A stretch of DNA of 64,000 nt from Bacteroidota bacterium (GTDB lineage Bacteria; Bacteroidota; Bacteroidia; Cytophagales; Cyclobacteriaceae). This document shows, piece by piece, positions 34,701-43,606 of the stretch. The notes under the pieces are model-generated. The model worked only from the letters and a program-made list of their open reading frames with translations, was not told the DNA's origin and made no database searches. A program made the position numbers and the translations under genes. Each line of letters starts with the position of its first letter. Position 1 is the stretch's first letter. Where the stretch lies: the NCBI GenBank assembly GCA_018266055.1, contig JAFDYT010000002.1, forward strand, positions 329,657 to 393,656, in the 5' to 3' direction.

Positions 34701-36001
34701 AGCTTAATTCTTGCCAGATGTGTTTCTGGTGCATTGGTGCCGTACAAATCAGTTTTGATGGCAATGATCTCACTGTAGTATTTCTCGGCGCCGGCATAAT
34801 CTTTTTTGTATCCCGCAAGGCCAAACAAAAATTCCAGCACGCGTGCGGTGACAATATTATTGTGAGGCAGTTCTGGCGTTTCGCTCAGCATCCGGTTGGC
34901 GTTGGCTTCCAAATTTTTCGTTTTGTCCTTGTCAAGCTTTGCATCAAACTCTATGGCCTTTAGCCGTGCCGAGTAAGAGCTTCCTTTGTAATTGGAGTTG
35001 ATCATTTTTTCCAATTCAAGCTTGATGTTTTGATAACGGGCGGTGCTTCCCTGCGCCTGAAGGCGCTTGAGGTAATCTTCATAAATAGAGATGGCCAGGT
35101 AATGCGTGCCTTTATGGGTTGCTTTCAAATTATTAAGGGCGTCATCAAAGCCGGTTCCTCTGGGGAAATCGCGATCCAGTTCAAGTCCGTTTTCTACGAT
35201 CAGTAAGGAATGGAGGTATTGGTTGTTTGCAAAAGCAAAATCGTACTTGCCCAGATTCTTGTCGATCCAGCGTGCGGCAGAAGTAAAAGCAGAATCAGCA
35301 CTATTGAAATTTCCCTGGTTGCGGAACGCATTGGCCACATCGGTAGCCCAGCGCGCATAATCCTGATAGCGGGTTTTCAATACATCGTCGGGCACACGAC
35401 GGCTCTTGAGATTGCCTTTGTCGTCCACATACGTTTCTTGCTTCACCGCTCTTCCGGCAAAATATTTCTCCAGGTCGCGAAGGGCTGCCAATGCTTCATT
35501 GTAATACCCCTGGCCAGTAAGCGCTTCGGCCTCCAGAAGGCTCCACTGATTTTTCAAATCTTCGGTCATAAAGTGACCCGTCTCCAGAACAGTCTTTGAC
35601 TTTTCAAGATATTCTCTGGCTACGCGATAAGACCCATTCATGATGTACAACCCGGCAATATCAGAAAGCAACTGGCCGTGCAGCGCGCTATTTTCTTTAT
35701 TGATCAGCTTGCTCGCCGACAGCGCCGCATCGACATTCAATTCAAAGTCTTTGATTTTGCCGGAGGCCAGATTGTATTTGGCCATGAGGAAAGAGTACTT
35801 TACGGTATAAGCATTCTGTTCACCGAGTTTTTTGAAGGCTTTTTTCTTGAACTTCTCAAGGTTTGCAATGGCCTTATTGTAATCGCCGGCTTCATAGGCC
35901 ACCTCCGAAGCCTTTACCATTTTGTCGTATTTCGCCTGGCCCAGCAAACTGGAAAAGGCTACCGTGAAACACAAAAGAAGTGCAAACTGAAAGGTTTTCA
36001 T
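31781..36001 (-). CDS. Secreted TPR-CHAT protein
   Basis: 1406 residues. A signal peptide (residues 1-22, ending SSLLGQA) is followed by tetratricopeptide repeats to about residue 900, for example YDGAEDNFKKALESQERQFG and YAETEELLEKLIADYEKTFG. The C-terminal CHAT domain (caspase/separase fold) has the dyad His in FHIATHGFYTP at about 1243 and Cys in VLSACETGLGE at about 1319, so it looks proteolytically competent. Cytoplasmic TPR-CHAT proteins act in immunity, but the signal peptide places this one in the periplasm or at the surface. Substrate unknown. Monocistronic on the minus strand. Confidence 0.93.
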   Translation of the reverse strand: MKTFQFALLLCFTVAFSSLLGQAKYDKMVKASEVAYEAGDYNKAIANLEKFKKKAFKKLGEQNAYTVKYSFLMAKYNLASGKIKDFELNVDAALSASKLINKENSALHGQLLSDIAGLYIMNGSYRVAREYLEKSKTVLETGHFMTEDLKNQWSLLEAEALTGQGYYNEALAALRDLEKYFAGRAVKQETYVDDKGNLKSRRVPDDVLKTRYQDYARWATDVANAFRNQGNFNSADSAFTSAARWIDKNLGKYDFAFANNQYLHSLLIVENGLELDRDFPRGTGFDDALNNLKATHKGTHYLAISIYEDYLKRLQAQGSTARYQNIKLELEKMINSNYKGSSYSARLKAIEFDAKLDKDKTKNLEANANRMLSETPELPHNNIVTARVLEFLFGLAGYKKDYAGAEKYYSEIIAIKTDLYGTNAPETHLARIKLANFYLEYTNKIAEAGGIYEESFTNNVEKQIAIRHKDQLDILNHMASYYEFTDHYDKAAATLAKAKNAARVKYDYNDYLYGAELTNNAKLQIKLGQYEQAEESINNALKILEPLRKDEDKKGYLVDAINTQATLFGVKGLFDEAKDNLDRAGKIISRASRITGIDEASAARELSGLYIQLGHYAETEELLEKLIADYEKTFGKSTSRLIEPLVNMGRLSLAKGDYTETDKIAARAKQIALSVYGEKSTKTAVVLLLQGDLDNIIGDYDGAEDNFKKALESQERQFGHNHIEVAKSLSRLALTRFYKGDKPDEIEKTLLDAQNIMGTRLGKDNPQYAEVLKSVAILKIAQKDYAAAFSTLTQAEAIWRAKTGSKNNINAASIFTLTGDVYYQMKIYPKAEEFYNNAKSIYEKYFSRLHPEYVKILSKLAKVYYMEKDFKRSKRNIEEALNDYDLFIKQYFPALSEREKAKYWNTMKGDFEFYNTLAFGQIEDFRDLAGKVYNYQLLTKALLLSSSIKIRERILNSTDEKLKAAYNEWVQKKEFLTNALSMSSEQLIENGVDPAALGAEVEKLERELSEKSELFGQSFENKKITYENVQKSIGKNDVAVEMVRYRYFNHDFTDSVVYVAMYVKNDNARPKIIALPDGKKMETRYFRYYRNSIISKLPDQYSYSIFWEPIQKEIGQYATIYLSPDGVYNQINLEAIPTPDGKYVIDNSNIVIVSNTKDLYFKKIKSRAQASNTATMFGNPKFYLTASTSNKIADLPGTEKEVNELEELLKQKGWKTSEYVETKATEEQVKELESPKIFHIATHGFYTPAISEDDAKQMTQSEAQLTENPLMKTGLLLKGAGDLLDKTRYNYNLESGILTAYEAMSLNLDKTDLVVLSACETGLGEVSNGEGVYGLQRAFLVAGAKTLIMSMFKVDDEATQKLILNFYKKWLTTGNLRQSFVDAKKELRTEYPEPIYWGAFMMIGLD

Positions 36002-36154
36002 GCGATTAGTTTTTAGGACGTTTTAATAATTCACTGTCAACAGGCTGGCTTTAATCCCATTTTAAGTAAGCCACCATCTCAGTTAAGGTAAAATCGGCTA
36101 GGAAAATTAGTGATTTTTTTGGTAGTGGTTTTTCGGCGAAGGGCAACAGCATGT

Positions 36155-36200
36155 CCTAAAAACAAAACGGCCCTGGTAAACTACCAAGGCCTATTTTGTT
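36155..36200 (-). terminator. Rho-independent terminator of recA
   Basis: GGCC-C-TGGTA (36169-36178) and TACCA-A-GGCC (36182-36191) pair with one internal mismatch and a 3-nt loop. On the minus strand the stem is followed by GTTTTGTTTTT. It is inside the 217-nt gap between recA and the CHAT gene; nothing else is recognised there. Confidence 0.88.
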
Positions 36201-36218
36201 TGGAATAGAAAGTCTTTA

Positions 36219-37244
36219 TTATTCTTCCTCTTTCTTTACCTCCACGCCGGTGGCCATTTTCTCTTTGATTTTCTTTTCCAGGTCTTCCATCAATTCCGGG
36301 TTGTCTTCGATGAGTTGCTTCACCGCGTCTCTACCCTGACCGAGTTTATTGCCATTGTAGGAGAACCATGATCCGGATTTTTGAATGACGTTGAGCTCCA
36401 CGCCGATATCGACAATCTCGCCTGACTTGGAGATTCCGCGGCCATACATAATATCAAATTCAATCACTTTAAAAGGAGGCGCCATTTTGTTCTTCACCAC
36501 TTTTACTTTTACGCGGTTTCCAGTAATGTCGTCCGAGCTTTCTTTAATCTGTCCGATGCGGCGAATATCTAACCGTACGGATGCATAAAATTTAAGTGCG
36601 TTACCACCCGTAGTGGTTTCCGGGTTTCCAAACATCACTCCGATTTTCTCGCGAAGCTGATTGATAAACACACACGCACAACCCGTCTTGCTGATGGTAC
36701 CGGTTAGTTTGCGCAATGCCTGCGACATCAACCTGGCTTGCAAACCCATTTTGCTTTCGCCCATTTCACCTTCCAACTCGGCCTTAGGTACGAGCGCGGC
36801 AACCGAGTCAATCACAATGATGTCAATAGCGCCAGAGCGGATCAGGTGCTCTGCAATTTCAAGCGCCTGCTCACCGTTGTCAGGTTGGGAGATCAGGAGG
36901 TTTTCGGTGTCAATTCCCAATTTCTCGGCATAGGTTTTATCAAAAGCATGCTCGGCATCGATGAAAGCAGCAAGGCCACCTTTCTTCTGGGCTTCGGCGA
37001 TCATGTGCATGGTCAGCGTGGTCTTACCCGAAGATTCAGGTCCATATATTTCAGTAACTCTTCCGCGGGGTATTCCGCCGATACCCAGTGCGATATCAAG
37101 CCCTAATGAACCGGTGGAAACGGCGGGCACATCTACAATTTTTTCGTCGCTCAATTTCATTACCGTGCCTTTGCCGTAGGTCTTTTCGAGCTTATCAATG
37201 GTGAGCTGAAGGGCTTTCAGTTTTTCTTTTGCATCTGGGTTCAT
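36219..37244 (-). CDS. recA: Recombinase A
   Basis: 341 residues. RecA forms ATP-dependent filaments on single-stranded DNA for recombination and SOS signalling. Walker A is [10 protein letters not shown], Walker B region [21 protein letters not shown], with the [20 protein letters not shown] loop 2 and an acidic/lysine C-terminus. Single gene with its own terminator; an inverted repeat 38 bp upstream may be an operator. Confidence 0.99.
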   Translation of the reverse strand: MNPDAKEKLKALQLTIDKLEKTYGKGTVMKLSDEKIVDVPAVSTGSLGLDIALGIGGIPRGRVTEIYGPESSGKTTLTMHMIAEAQKKGGLAAFIDAEHAFDKTYAEKLGIDTENLLISQPDNGEQALEIAEHLIRSGAIDIIVIDSVAALVPKAELEGEMGESKMGLQARLMSQALRKLTGTISKTGCACVFINQLREKIGVMFGNPETTTGGNALKFYASVRLDIRRIGQIKESSDDITGNRVKVKVVKNKMAPPFKVIEFDIMYGRGISKSGEIVDIGVELNVIQKSGSWFSYNGNKLGQGRDAVKQLIEDNPELMEDLEKKIKEKMATGVEVKKEEE

Positions 37245-37281
37245 GGTGTGTTGTCTTTAAAATTCAATGCTAAAATATTTA

Positions 37282-37297
37282 GTATTTTGCTAAATAC
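37282..37297 (-). promoter_or_regulatory. Inverted repeat in the recA promoter region
   Basis: GTATTT-TGCT-AAATAC, perfect six-base arms, 38 nt upstream of the recA start. It may be an SOS operator, but I know no LexA motif for this group that confirms it, and no second copy was found in the window. The surrounding 261-nt gap to the histone-like gene is AT-rich with no gene. Confidence 0.35.
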
Positions 37298-37505
37298 CAA
37301 ATTTGAGGTGTGTTTTATTTTTTTTATGATGAAAGTCATCTGATAAGGCGATCACAAACTTTCTAACACGGGCGATGATGAGTCGTTTAAAAAATTTTTT
37401 TGCAGGTAACTCCGTTGATGCCAATCTCTTTAATTAAATTTCAGTGGATTTTAAAATAATCCATCATAACCGAGTAACTCCAAAAAAAATTAAACCCCTT
37501 GTACC

Positions 37506-37835
37506 ATGGCAAAGAAAGCAAAAAAAGCAGCCAAGAAAGGAAAAGCCAAAGCCAAAAAAACTGTGAAAAAAGCAGCCAAGAAAAAGGTTGTGAAGAAAGT
37601 TGCTAAAAAGGCTGTGAAGAAAGCTGCCAAGCCAGCAGCCAAAAAGAAAGCAGCTCCGAAAAAACCGGCGGCAAAGAAGAAAGTAGTAGCAAAGAAACCC
37701 GCGCCGAAGTTAGCTGCCATCAAACCTGTAGCACAGACTACAGTAGTTGTTGCTCCTACGCCAGCACCGGCTCCAGCGCCAGCACCTGCGCCTACACCTA
37801 CTTCTACCGATGCCCCTAAAGAAAACAACGCTTAA
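37506..37835 (+). CDS. Lysine/alanine-rich histone H1-like protein with proline/alanine tail
   Basis: 109 residues. Residues 1-70 are repeats of KKAAKK/KKVVKK type, almost wholly Lys, Ala, Val and Pro; residues 78-98 are an alternating Ala-Pro run, and the end is acidic (TDAPKENNA). It resembles eukaryotic H1 tails and bacterial H1-like nucleoid proteins, so it likely binds and compacts DNA. Low complexity makes database matches unreliable; the start codon and the strong terminator after it support a real gene. Confidence 0.85.
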   Translation: MAKKAKKAAKKGKAKAKKTVKKAAKKKVVKKVAKKAVKKAAKPAAKKKAAPKKPAAKKKVVAKKPAPKLAAIKPVAQTTVVVAPTPAPAPAPAPAPTPTSTDAPKENNA

Positions 37836-37856
37836 GCGCTGATCTCTTACTATCAC

Positions 37857-37886
37857 AAAGCGAGCCAAACGGCTCGCTTTTTTTTA
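37857..37886 (+). terminator. Rho-independent terminator of the histone-like gene
   Basis: AAAGCGAGCC (37857-37866), loop AAAC, GGCTCGCTTT (37871-37880), then six more T. A perfect ten-base stem. Its T-run touches the end of the convergent kinase gene at 37884. Confidence 0.95.
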
Positions 37887-40484
37887 TACCCTGCGGTTGG
37901 GCAGTTCTACCGTAAATTCTGAACCCATTGCGTGTGTACTTGTCACACGGATGTGGCCGTTTAGTTTTTCAACTGCTTTCTTGGCGATGTACAAACCTAG
38001 TCCATTGCCTTTCGAATTCTCGTTGGCCCTGAAATACATTTCAAAAATTCGCGGCTTGTATTCTTCCAAAATACCCTGACCGTTATCCTCCACCGAAAGT
38101 GTGGCCATATTCACATTGATTGATGCACGGATAGTTACCGTTGGATTTTCGTACGCGCTAAAATGAATGGCATTCTCAATCAGGTTTTCGACAATGATCT
38201 TCACCATCGCCGGATAGGAAACTAAAGGAGCCTCCTCATGGATTTCAGTGTGTACGGTAATTTTTTTCTGTTGAATCAACCGTGCAAATCCATCCAAAAT
38301 CTCGTTCACCAGTTCGGTCAGGAAAACTTCTTTGAAAACCATTTGTTGCGAGCCCACGTCGCTGATGGATTGAAGCTTGTACAACATCTTGTCAAGGCTT
38401 CCGGCAGTCTCACTTACTTTTTCAAACAACTCAAGCGACACCGGATCCTTGACAGTAATCCGCGCTACGCCGGCCAATCCCAAAAAGGTAGTAATTGGCC
38501 TTCTGAAATCGTGCGACGAACGATAAAAGAATGTGTCCAACTCTTTGTAGGCCTGTTTTAGTTCGGAGGTGCGCGACTCAATCTTCATCTCCAGTTCTTT
38601 GTTGATGTTGCTAATGGTTGCCGTAGCTTCCATCAACTCTTCTGACTGGGCTTGTATCTCTTCTTTTTGCTCGTGCAATTCACGGTTGGCCTTCGATTTT
38701 TCTTTGTAATACCTGTATCCTACAATCCCGGCCGCCAGCAAAATCAGGATTCCTACCGTTGACGAAGCCAGTATCCAGTTTTTGCGCGAGAGTTCGGCTT
38801 CCTGCAACTGAAGCTGGTTGAGTTGAGCTTCTTGTTTTTGCTTGAGCAACTCAATGTCTTTCTCCTTTTTCTCAACGTTGTAGATGGCTTCCACTTCAGC
38901 CAATTTCAACGCACTCACATCAGAGTAGATGCTATCGTTGAGCGATTGAAACAGTTTCTGGTATTCGAACGCTTTTTTATAGTTGCCTATCTTTTGGTAA
39001 TACGTAGCGTATATGTCGGCATTGTTGCGCATGAGCATTAACGAACCTGTTTCTTTCGAAAATTCATCGGCCTTGTTTACATACTGCAGCGCCTCATCAA
39101 AGCGGCCCATCTTTAGCAGCAACCTCGCCAAACTGTTGTAGGTAATACCAATGCTCTGTTTGTTATCAATTTTTTCTTCAATCTGGCCGGAGCGTCGCTG
39201 GTATTCAAGGGCTTTTTGAAACTGGCCCTGCTCCTCATAAACCAATGACATATTAAATACGGAAGCCGCAATGCCCAGCGTGTAGCCTATTTCCTGGCGG
39301 ATTTTCAACGCGATTTCATGTTCCTGCAATGAACGCGCATAATCTTTTTTCAACAGATACACCAGGCCAATTACGTTGTGGCAGTTGCCTATTCCTTTGA
39401 CATCGCCTATTTTCTCGCGGATGGCCAGCGATTTATTGGCATACTGCAGGGATACCGCATAGTCGTGCTGATCTTTTTTAATCCAGGCAAGCTGGCTATA
39501 GATGGTTGCTGTTTCAAACCGCAAGCCAAGTTTTTCGGTAATCTTCAGGGCTTTGAAAAAATATTCAGCCGCCAAATCAAACTGCGAAAGTTCTTCATAC
39601 ACCTCACCGATCTGAATGAGTACTTTAACGTATTGGGGAGGAAACACATAGTGGCGGGCAATGTCAAGTGCTTCAAAATTGAAATTTAAAGAAGTGGTGA
39701 AATTGCCTTGCTGAAAGGCCAGCTCCGCCTGATTAAGTTTGCATGTAATCTGATGATAATAATCTTCGAGGAGATAAGCATCCCGACACATCTTTTCATA
39801 ATATTTCGACGAAAGCGGGTAATTGGCCAGGTTTTTATACACCTGCCCGTAATAGCTCCAGATGTCCATCTGCAAGTATTTGGAATCAAGTCTATTGGGT
39901 GATAAATAGTGACTCGCCGTATCGAGCAAACCCAGTGCCTCATTGTTTTTCCACAGGATCAATTTCACCGAGGCCATATTCTTATAAATGCTGGCCAGGT
40001 CATGCCGCGAGTTTTTTACTACCCGCGCTGCCTTTCGGTAATAAAAAAGTGAGGAATCAAATTCAGCCGTTTCGCGATAGCAGTTGCCCAGAAGGGTAAG
40101 GTTGTAGGCTATGTCAGCCGCATCATTGTCTTTGTCTTCGGTTATGATGCGCTCAGATTGGCGGTAGTTTTCAATCGCCTTTCGGTATTCTGATTTACTG
40201 GAATAGCCAAGACCAATCATGGTGTAGGCATACTTCAGGCCTCGTTGATATTTAATTTTCTTTGCCAGAAGAAACGCCTTTTCCGCATATTCACTGGCCA
40301 GGCTATCATTGAAGTCGTAGTATTGGTAGGACAGCTGGTTCAATACATTGACGCGGTCCTTATCCGGAAGTTTGTTTTTGAGCAGGTTCGCGAGGCTATC
40401 TTTTACCGGGCGTTGCGCACCAGCTGACATGCCAAACAGCAAGCCGCAAACCAAAAAGAATATCGTTTTCGGAAAAAAGCGCAA
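37884..40484 (-). CDS. TPR sensor histidine kinase
   Basis: 866 residues: signal peptide (FFLVCGLLFGMSAGAQ), about ten TPR units in the periplasmic part (residues 30-540), a coiled coil, one membrane helix near 568-587 (TVGILILLAAGIVGYRYY), another coiled coil, then the kinase core. The phosphoacceptor His is in RSSHDFRRPITTFLGL, and the ATP-binding N, G1 and G2 boxes are IVENLIENAIHFS, VEDNGQGI and NGLGLYIAKKAVEKL. No response regulator is adjacent, so the partner is unknown. Confidence 0.95.
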   Translation of the reverse strand: MRFFPKTIFFLVCGLLFGMSAGAQRPVKDSLANLLKNKLPDKDRVNVLNQLSYQYYDFNDSLASEYAEKAFLLAKKIKYQRGLKYAYTMIGLGYSSKSEYRKAIENYRQSERIITEDKDNDAADIAYNLTLLGNCYRETAEFDSSLFYYRKAARVVKNSRHDLASIYKNMASVKLILWKNNEALGLLDTASHYLSPNRLDSKYLQMDIWSYYGQVYKNLANYPLSSKYYEKMCRDAYLLEDYYHQITCKLNQAELAFQQGNFTTSLNFNFEALDIARHYVFPPQYVKVLIQIGEVYEELSQFDLAAEYFFKALKITEKLGLRFETATIYSQLAWIKKDQHDYAVSLQYANKSLAIREKIGDVKGIGNCHNVIGLVYLLKKDYARSLQEHEIALKIRQEIGYTLGIAASVFNMSLVYEEQGQFQKALEYQRRSGQIEEKIDNKQSIGITYNSLARLLLKMGRFDEALQYVNKADEFSKETGSLMLMRNNADIYATYYQKIGNYKKAFEYQKLFQSLNDSIYSDVSALKLAEVEAIYNVEKKEKDIELLKQKQEAQLNQLQLQEAELSRKNWILASSTVGILILLAAGIVGYRYYKEKSKANRELHEQKEEIQAQSEELMEATATISNINKELEMKIESRTSELKQAYKELDTFFYRSSHDFRRPITTFLGLAGVARITVKDPVSLELFEKVSETAGSLDKMLYKLQSISDVGSQQMVFKEVFLTELVNEILDGFARLIQQKKITVHTEIHEEAPLVSYPAMVKIIVENLIENAIHFSAYENPTVTIRASINVNMATLSVEDNGQGILEEYKPRIFEMYFRANENSKGNGLGLYIAKKAVEKLNGHIRVTSTHAMGSEFTVELPNRRV

Positions 40485-40613
40485 CGTAGAATTTTTTCAA
40501 GTTTACATAATAAAAGAATACATTTCCATGAGCAACCCCACCAGCAGGCTTTCCGATCTTTAAACAATACGAGGCCATATTTGGTTAAATGACCTAATTT
40601 TGATTCCATAACC

Positions 40614-41360
40614 ATGAGAAGTTTCATCCTTAAAAGCCTGCTTTCTCGTGTAGAACTTCAACGCGAGAAACTGAAAGACTACCGCAACATCGTGATGGTG
40701 CAGATCATCATTGTGGTGTTTGGGCTCGTGCTTTCCGAGCCGTTGATTGAAGACTCTAAAAGCGAAGTTTCAAAATTTATTATCTCCATTTTTTCATTTT
40801 TCGGGGCGGCCTATGCCTTTATGCTTTGGGACTTGCTGCGAAATTTCACTAAAAGCCGGGTGCTGGTAATTATCTTTCTCGGAATTCTTTCAGGAATAGT
40901 AGTTACCGGCATACTCGTGGAGTTTCCTTACTACCAGCTCATTCACGTGACTAACCGGCAAGCCTATCTACTCACCATTCACGGTTTACTTTTCCCGATC
41001 GAAATTACCGTCATCGGATTTTCGCTTCGCGACATTTTTGAAGGTGAGTTTATGACTTCGGATAAAATCTGGGGTGCCGCTTGTATTTTTATTATGATCG
41101 GGATTTCCTTTGGAAGCCTTTATGACCTGATTACCATTGCACGCCCCGGAAGCCTCGGCCAAAATTTTGAACTGGGCCTGCCGAATTATTCCGAATGTGT
41201 TACCTACAGTTTCTCCATCCTTGGCGGTATCGATCCGGGGCTTACTCCTTCCCGGCTCATCCGGAATATCAGCGTAATCGAAGCGGTATGGGGTGGCCTT
41301 TACGGAATGCTGATCATTGGAAAACTCCTTGGTCTGCCTCGCGCAGAAAATGAAAAATAA
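40614..41360 (+). CDS. Multi-pass membrane protein, unrecognised
   Basis: 248 residues with about five or six hydrophobic segments (IVMVQIIIVVFGLVLS, FIISIFSFFGAAYAFMLW, VLVIIFLGILSGIVVTGIL, LLTIHGLLFPIEITVIGF, KIWGAACIFIMIGISFG and a weaker last one). The segment GGIDPGLTPSRLIRNISVIE before the last helix and an N-terminal basic stretch are notable; the TFSIL to GGLYGMLIIGKLLG end recalls the pore loop of two-helix ion channels, a weak resemblance. Not recognised. It precedes the SPFH gene by 23 nt. Confidence 0.75.
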   Translation: MRSFILKSLLSRVELQREKLKDYRNIVMVQIIIVVFGLVLSEPLIEDSKSEVSKFIISIFSFFGAAYAFMLWDLLRNFTKSRVLVIIFLGILSGIVVTGILVEFPYYQLIHVTNRQAYLLTIHGLLFPIEITVIGFSLRDIFEGEFMTSDKIWGAACIFIMIGISFGSLYDLITIARPGSLGQNFELGLPNYSECVTYSFSILGGIDPGLTPSRLIRNISVIEAVWGGLYGMLIIGKLLGLPRAENEK

Positions 41361-41383
41361 ATAACCAATCAAATTAAACTGAT

Positions 41384-42199
41384 ATGAACAACCGCCGGCT
41401 TCCTCTTATCATTTTAGGTGTAGTAGCTTTTATCATTTTGCTTACCATTTCCTCAAGCATCTGGTACACCGTACAAGCTACAGACCGCGCCATCATCTTT
41501 TATCCGTTTGGCAGCGGCCTGGACAAAGACAACGTGATCGGGCCGGGCACACACATGAAAGCGCCCTGGAACGACGTGTACATTTACAAAGTGAATGAAA
41601 CCACCTCCGACGAAAATATGGATGTGCTCGACAAGAACGGGCTCTCGATTCACGTAGATGTTACCGTACGCTACTTTCCGGTGCATAATAAAATCGGCTA
41701 CATCCACGAACAATTCACCGCCGACTATGTGAGCAAACTAGTGATCCCCGAGCTAAGAAGCACGGTGCGCCAGGTGATGGGCCGCTACACCGCCGAAGAG
41801 ATTTATTCGACCAAGCGAGCCGAAGTAGAAAATTCCATTAAAGAAGAAACTGAGAAAATCCTGAACATTAATAACGTGAAGGCTACGGCAGTTTTGATCC
41901 GCTCGATCGTGCTGCCTGAGCAGATCAAAGCAGCTATCGAAAACAAGCTTCAGCAACAGCAAGAATCACTCGCCTACCAGTATCGGTTGGACAAAGAAAA
42001 AAGTGAAGCCGAACGTAAACGCATCGCCGCCGAGGGCGAATCGCGCGCCAACAACATCATAAACAATAGCTTGTCTGACAAATTATTGAAAATGAGAGGT
42101 ATAGAGGCTACCCTGGAGCTTTCTAAATCGCCCAATACCAAGGTAATTGTCATTGGATCAGGCAAAGACGGAATGCCTCTCATCTTAGGTAATAACTAA
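41384..42199 (+). CDS. Prohibitin/SPFH (Band 7) family membrane protein
   Basis: 271 residues with an N-terminal helix (LPLIILGVVAFIILLTISSS) and an SPFH domain: RAIIFYPFGSGLDKDNVIGPG, DKNGLSIHVDVTVRYFP, a VIPELRSTVRQVMGRYTAEE block and a coiled coil with AERKRIAAEGESRA. Such proteins form membrane cages or scaffolds around proteases and other partners. Partner unknown; the unrecognised membrane protein 23 nt upstream is a candidate. Confidence 0.93.
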   Translation: MNNRRLPLIILGVVAFIILLTISSSIWYTVQATDRAIIFYPFGSGLDKDNVIGPGTHMKAPWNDVYIYKVNETTSDENMDVLDKNGLSIHVDVTVRYFPVHNKIGYIHEQFTADYVSKLVIPELRSTVRQVMGRYTAEEIYSTKRAEVENSIKEETEKILNINNVKATAVLIRSIVLPEQIKAAIENKLQQQQESLAYQYRLDKEKSEAERKRIAAEGESRANNIINNSLSDKLLKMRGIEATLELSKSPNTKVIVIGSGKDGMPLILGNN

Positions 42200-42270
42200 T
42201 TATTGAACACTCCTTTTTTCTGATAACTCTTCATTCTATCTTTAAAACGAAAGTTTAAATTCTATTTTAT

Positions 42271-43557
42271 ATGGCGAAGACCGCGGAACTGATTATTGAT
42301 GGGAAGTCGTACAAACTGCCCATTGTGGAAGGAACAGAAAAAGAAACGGCATTGGATATCAGCAATCTGCTGGAAGAAGCCGGAGTGATTACACTCGACT
42401 TTGGATATAAAAATACAGGAGCCACAAAAAGTGCCATCACCTTTTTGGATGGCGACCATGGAATACTGCGCTACAGGGGCTATTCTATTGAAGAACTGGC
42501 AGCTAAGTCCACCTTTTTGGAAGTCGCTTATCTGTTGATTTTTGGCGAACTACCCAGCTCCGAACAACTGAAAAAATTCAGCGGCGACATTAAGAAACAT
42601 ACCATGGTGCACGAAGACACCCGCAAAATCCTTGACGGGTTTCCTTCTACCGCGCACCCGATGGGCGTATTGGCCTCTATGTTCTGCGCACAGACTGCCT
42701 TCTATCCCGAATCACTCGACCCCAACCGCTCCGCGGAAGGAGTTTACCTTAGCATCGTGCGCTCATTGGCTAAGATGCCAACCTTCGCAGCCTGGGCCTA
42801 TAAAAATGCGATGGGGCATCCGGTGAATTATCCCGACAATTCATTGGATTACACAGCCCGCTTTTTGAAAATGATGTTTTCCCTGCCAGCCGAGCAACAC
42901 GATGTTGACCCGGTGGTAGCCGACGCGCTCGACAAGCTGTTGATTCTTCATGCCGACCACGAACAAAACTGCTCTACCTCCACGGTGCGTATAGTAGGTT
43001 CATCAAAGGCAAGTATTTATTCATCCATTTCGGCCGGTATCAATGCGCTCTGGGGCCCGCTTCACGGTGGTGCCAACCAGGAGGTAATCCTGATGCTGGA
43101 GCAAATCAAAAACGACGGCGGTGATATTGAAAAATGGATCAACAAAGCCAAAGACAAAAACAGCGGCTTCCGCCTGATGGGCTTCGGCCACCGCGTGTAC
43201 AAAAACTTTGACCCGCGCGCCAAGATCATTAAGAAAGCGGCCGATGATGTCCTCTCTAAACTTGGCGTAAAAGATCCCGTACTTGAAATTGCCTTGAAGT
43301 TGGAAGAAGTAGCGTTGCGCGATCCTTATTTTATCGAGCGCAAACTCTATCCCAACGTCGATTTCTATTCCGGGATCATTTACCGCGCCCTGGGTATTCC
43401 GGTAGATATGTTTACCGTGATGTTTGCTATGGGCCGTCTGCCCGGATGGATTGCACAATGGAAAGAACTTCGCGAAAACAAAGAGCCAATCGGACGACCA
43501 CGTCAGGTATATACCGGGCAAAACCTTCGCCAGTATGTGCCCATCAACCGGCGATAA
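42271..43557 (+). CDS. gltA: Citrate synthase
   Basis: 428 residues, type II (Gram-negative) length. It condenses acetyl-CoA and oxaloacetate at the start of the TCA cycle. Catalytic residues fall in LILHADHEQNCSTSTVRIVG (His), LWGPLHGGANQEVILML (His) and GFGHRVYKNFDPRAKIIK (His and the following region), with the Asp in PNVDFYSGIIYRALG. Followed by a strong terminator that directly abuts the acyl-CoA-binding protein gene. Confidence 0.98.
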   Translation: MAKTAELIIDGKSYKLPIVEGTEKETALDISNLLEEAGVITLDFGYKNTGATKSAITFLDGDHGILRYRGYSIEELAAKSTFLEVAYLLIFGELPSSEQLKKFSGDIKKHTMVHEDTRKILDGFPSTAHPMGVLASMFCAQTAFYPESLDPNRSAEGVYLSIVRSLAKMPTFAAWAYKNAMGHPVNYPDNSLDYTARFLKMMFSLPAEQHDVDPVVADALDKLLILHADHEQNCSTSTVRIVGSSKASIYSSISAGINALWGPLHGGANQEVILMLEQIKNDGGDIEKWINKAKDKNSGFRLMGFGHRVYKNFDPRAKIIKKAADDVLSKLGVKDPVLEIALKLEEVALRDPYFIERKLYPNVDFYSGIIYRALGIPVDMFTVMFAMGRLPGWIAQWKELRENKEPIGRPRQVYTGQNLRQYVPINRR

Positions 43558-43576
43558 TTTTTGATTAACTATATTT

Positions 43577-43606
43577 AAAGGCTGGATTTTAACCCAGCCT
43601 TTTTTT
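43577..43606 (+). terminator. Rho-independent terminator of gltA, ending at the next start codon
   Basis: AAAGGCTGG (43577-43585) pairs with CCAGCCTTT (43594-43602), then four more T ending at 43606. The next base is the A of the ATG of the acyl-CoA-binding protein gene. Confidence 0.93.

Noticed and set aside
31781-36001. TPR-CHAT as part of a gRAMP/Craspase-type CRISPR effector
   Set aside because: The protein has a signal peptide and there is no CRISPR array, Cas gene or gRAMP nearby.
37490-37828. Glycine/alanine/phenylalanine-rich reading frame on the minus strand
   Set aside because: It is the mirror of the lysine-rich histone-like gene; its composition is just the reverse complement of AAR/GCN codons.
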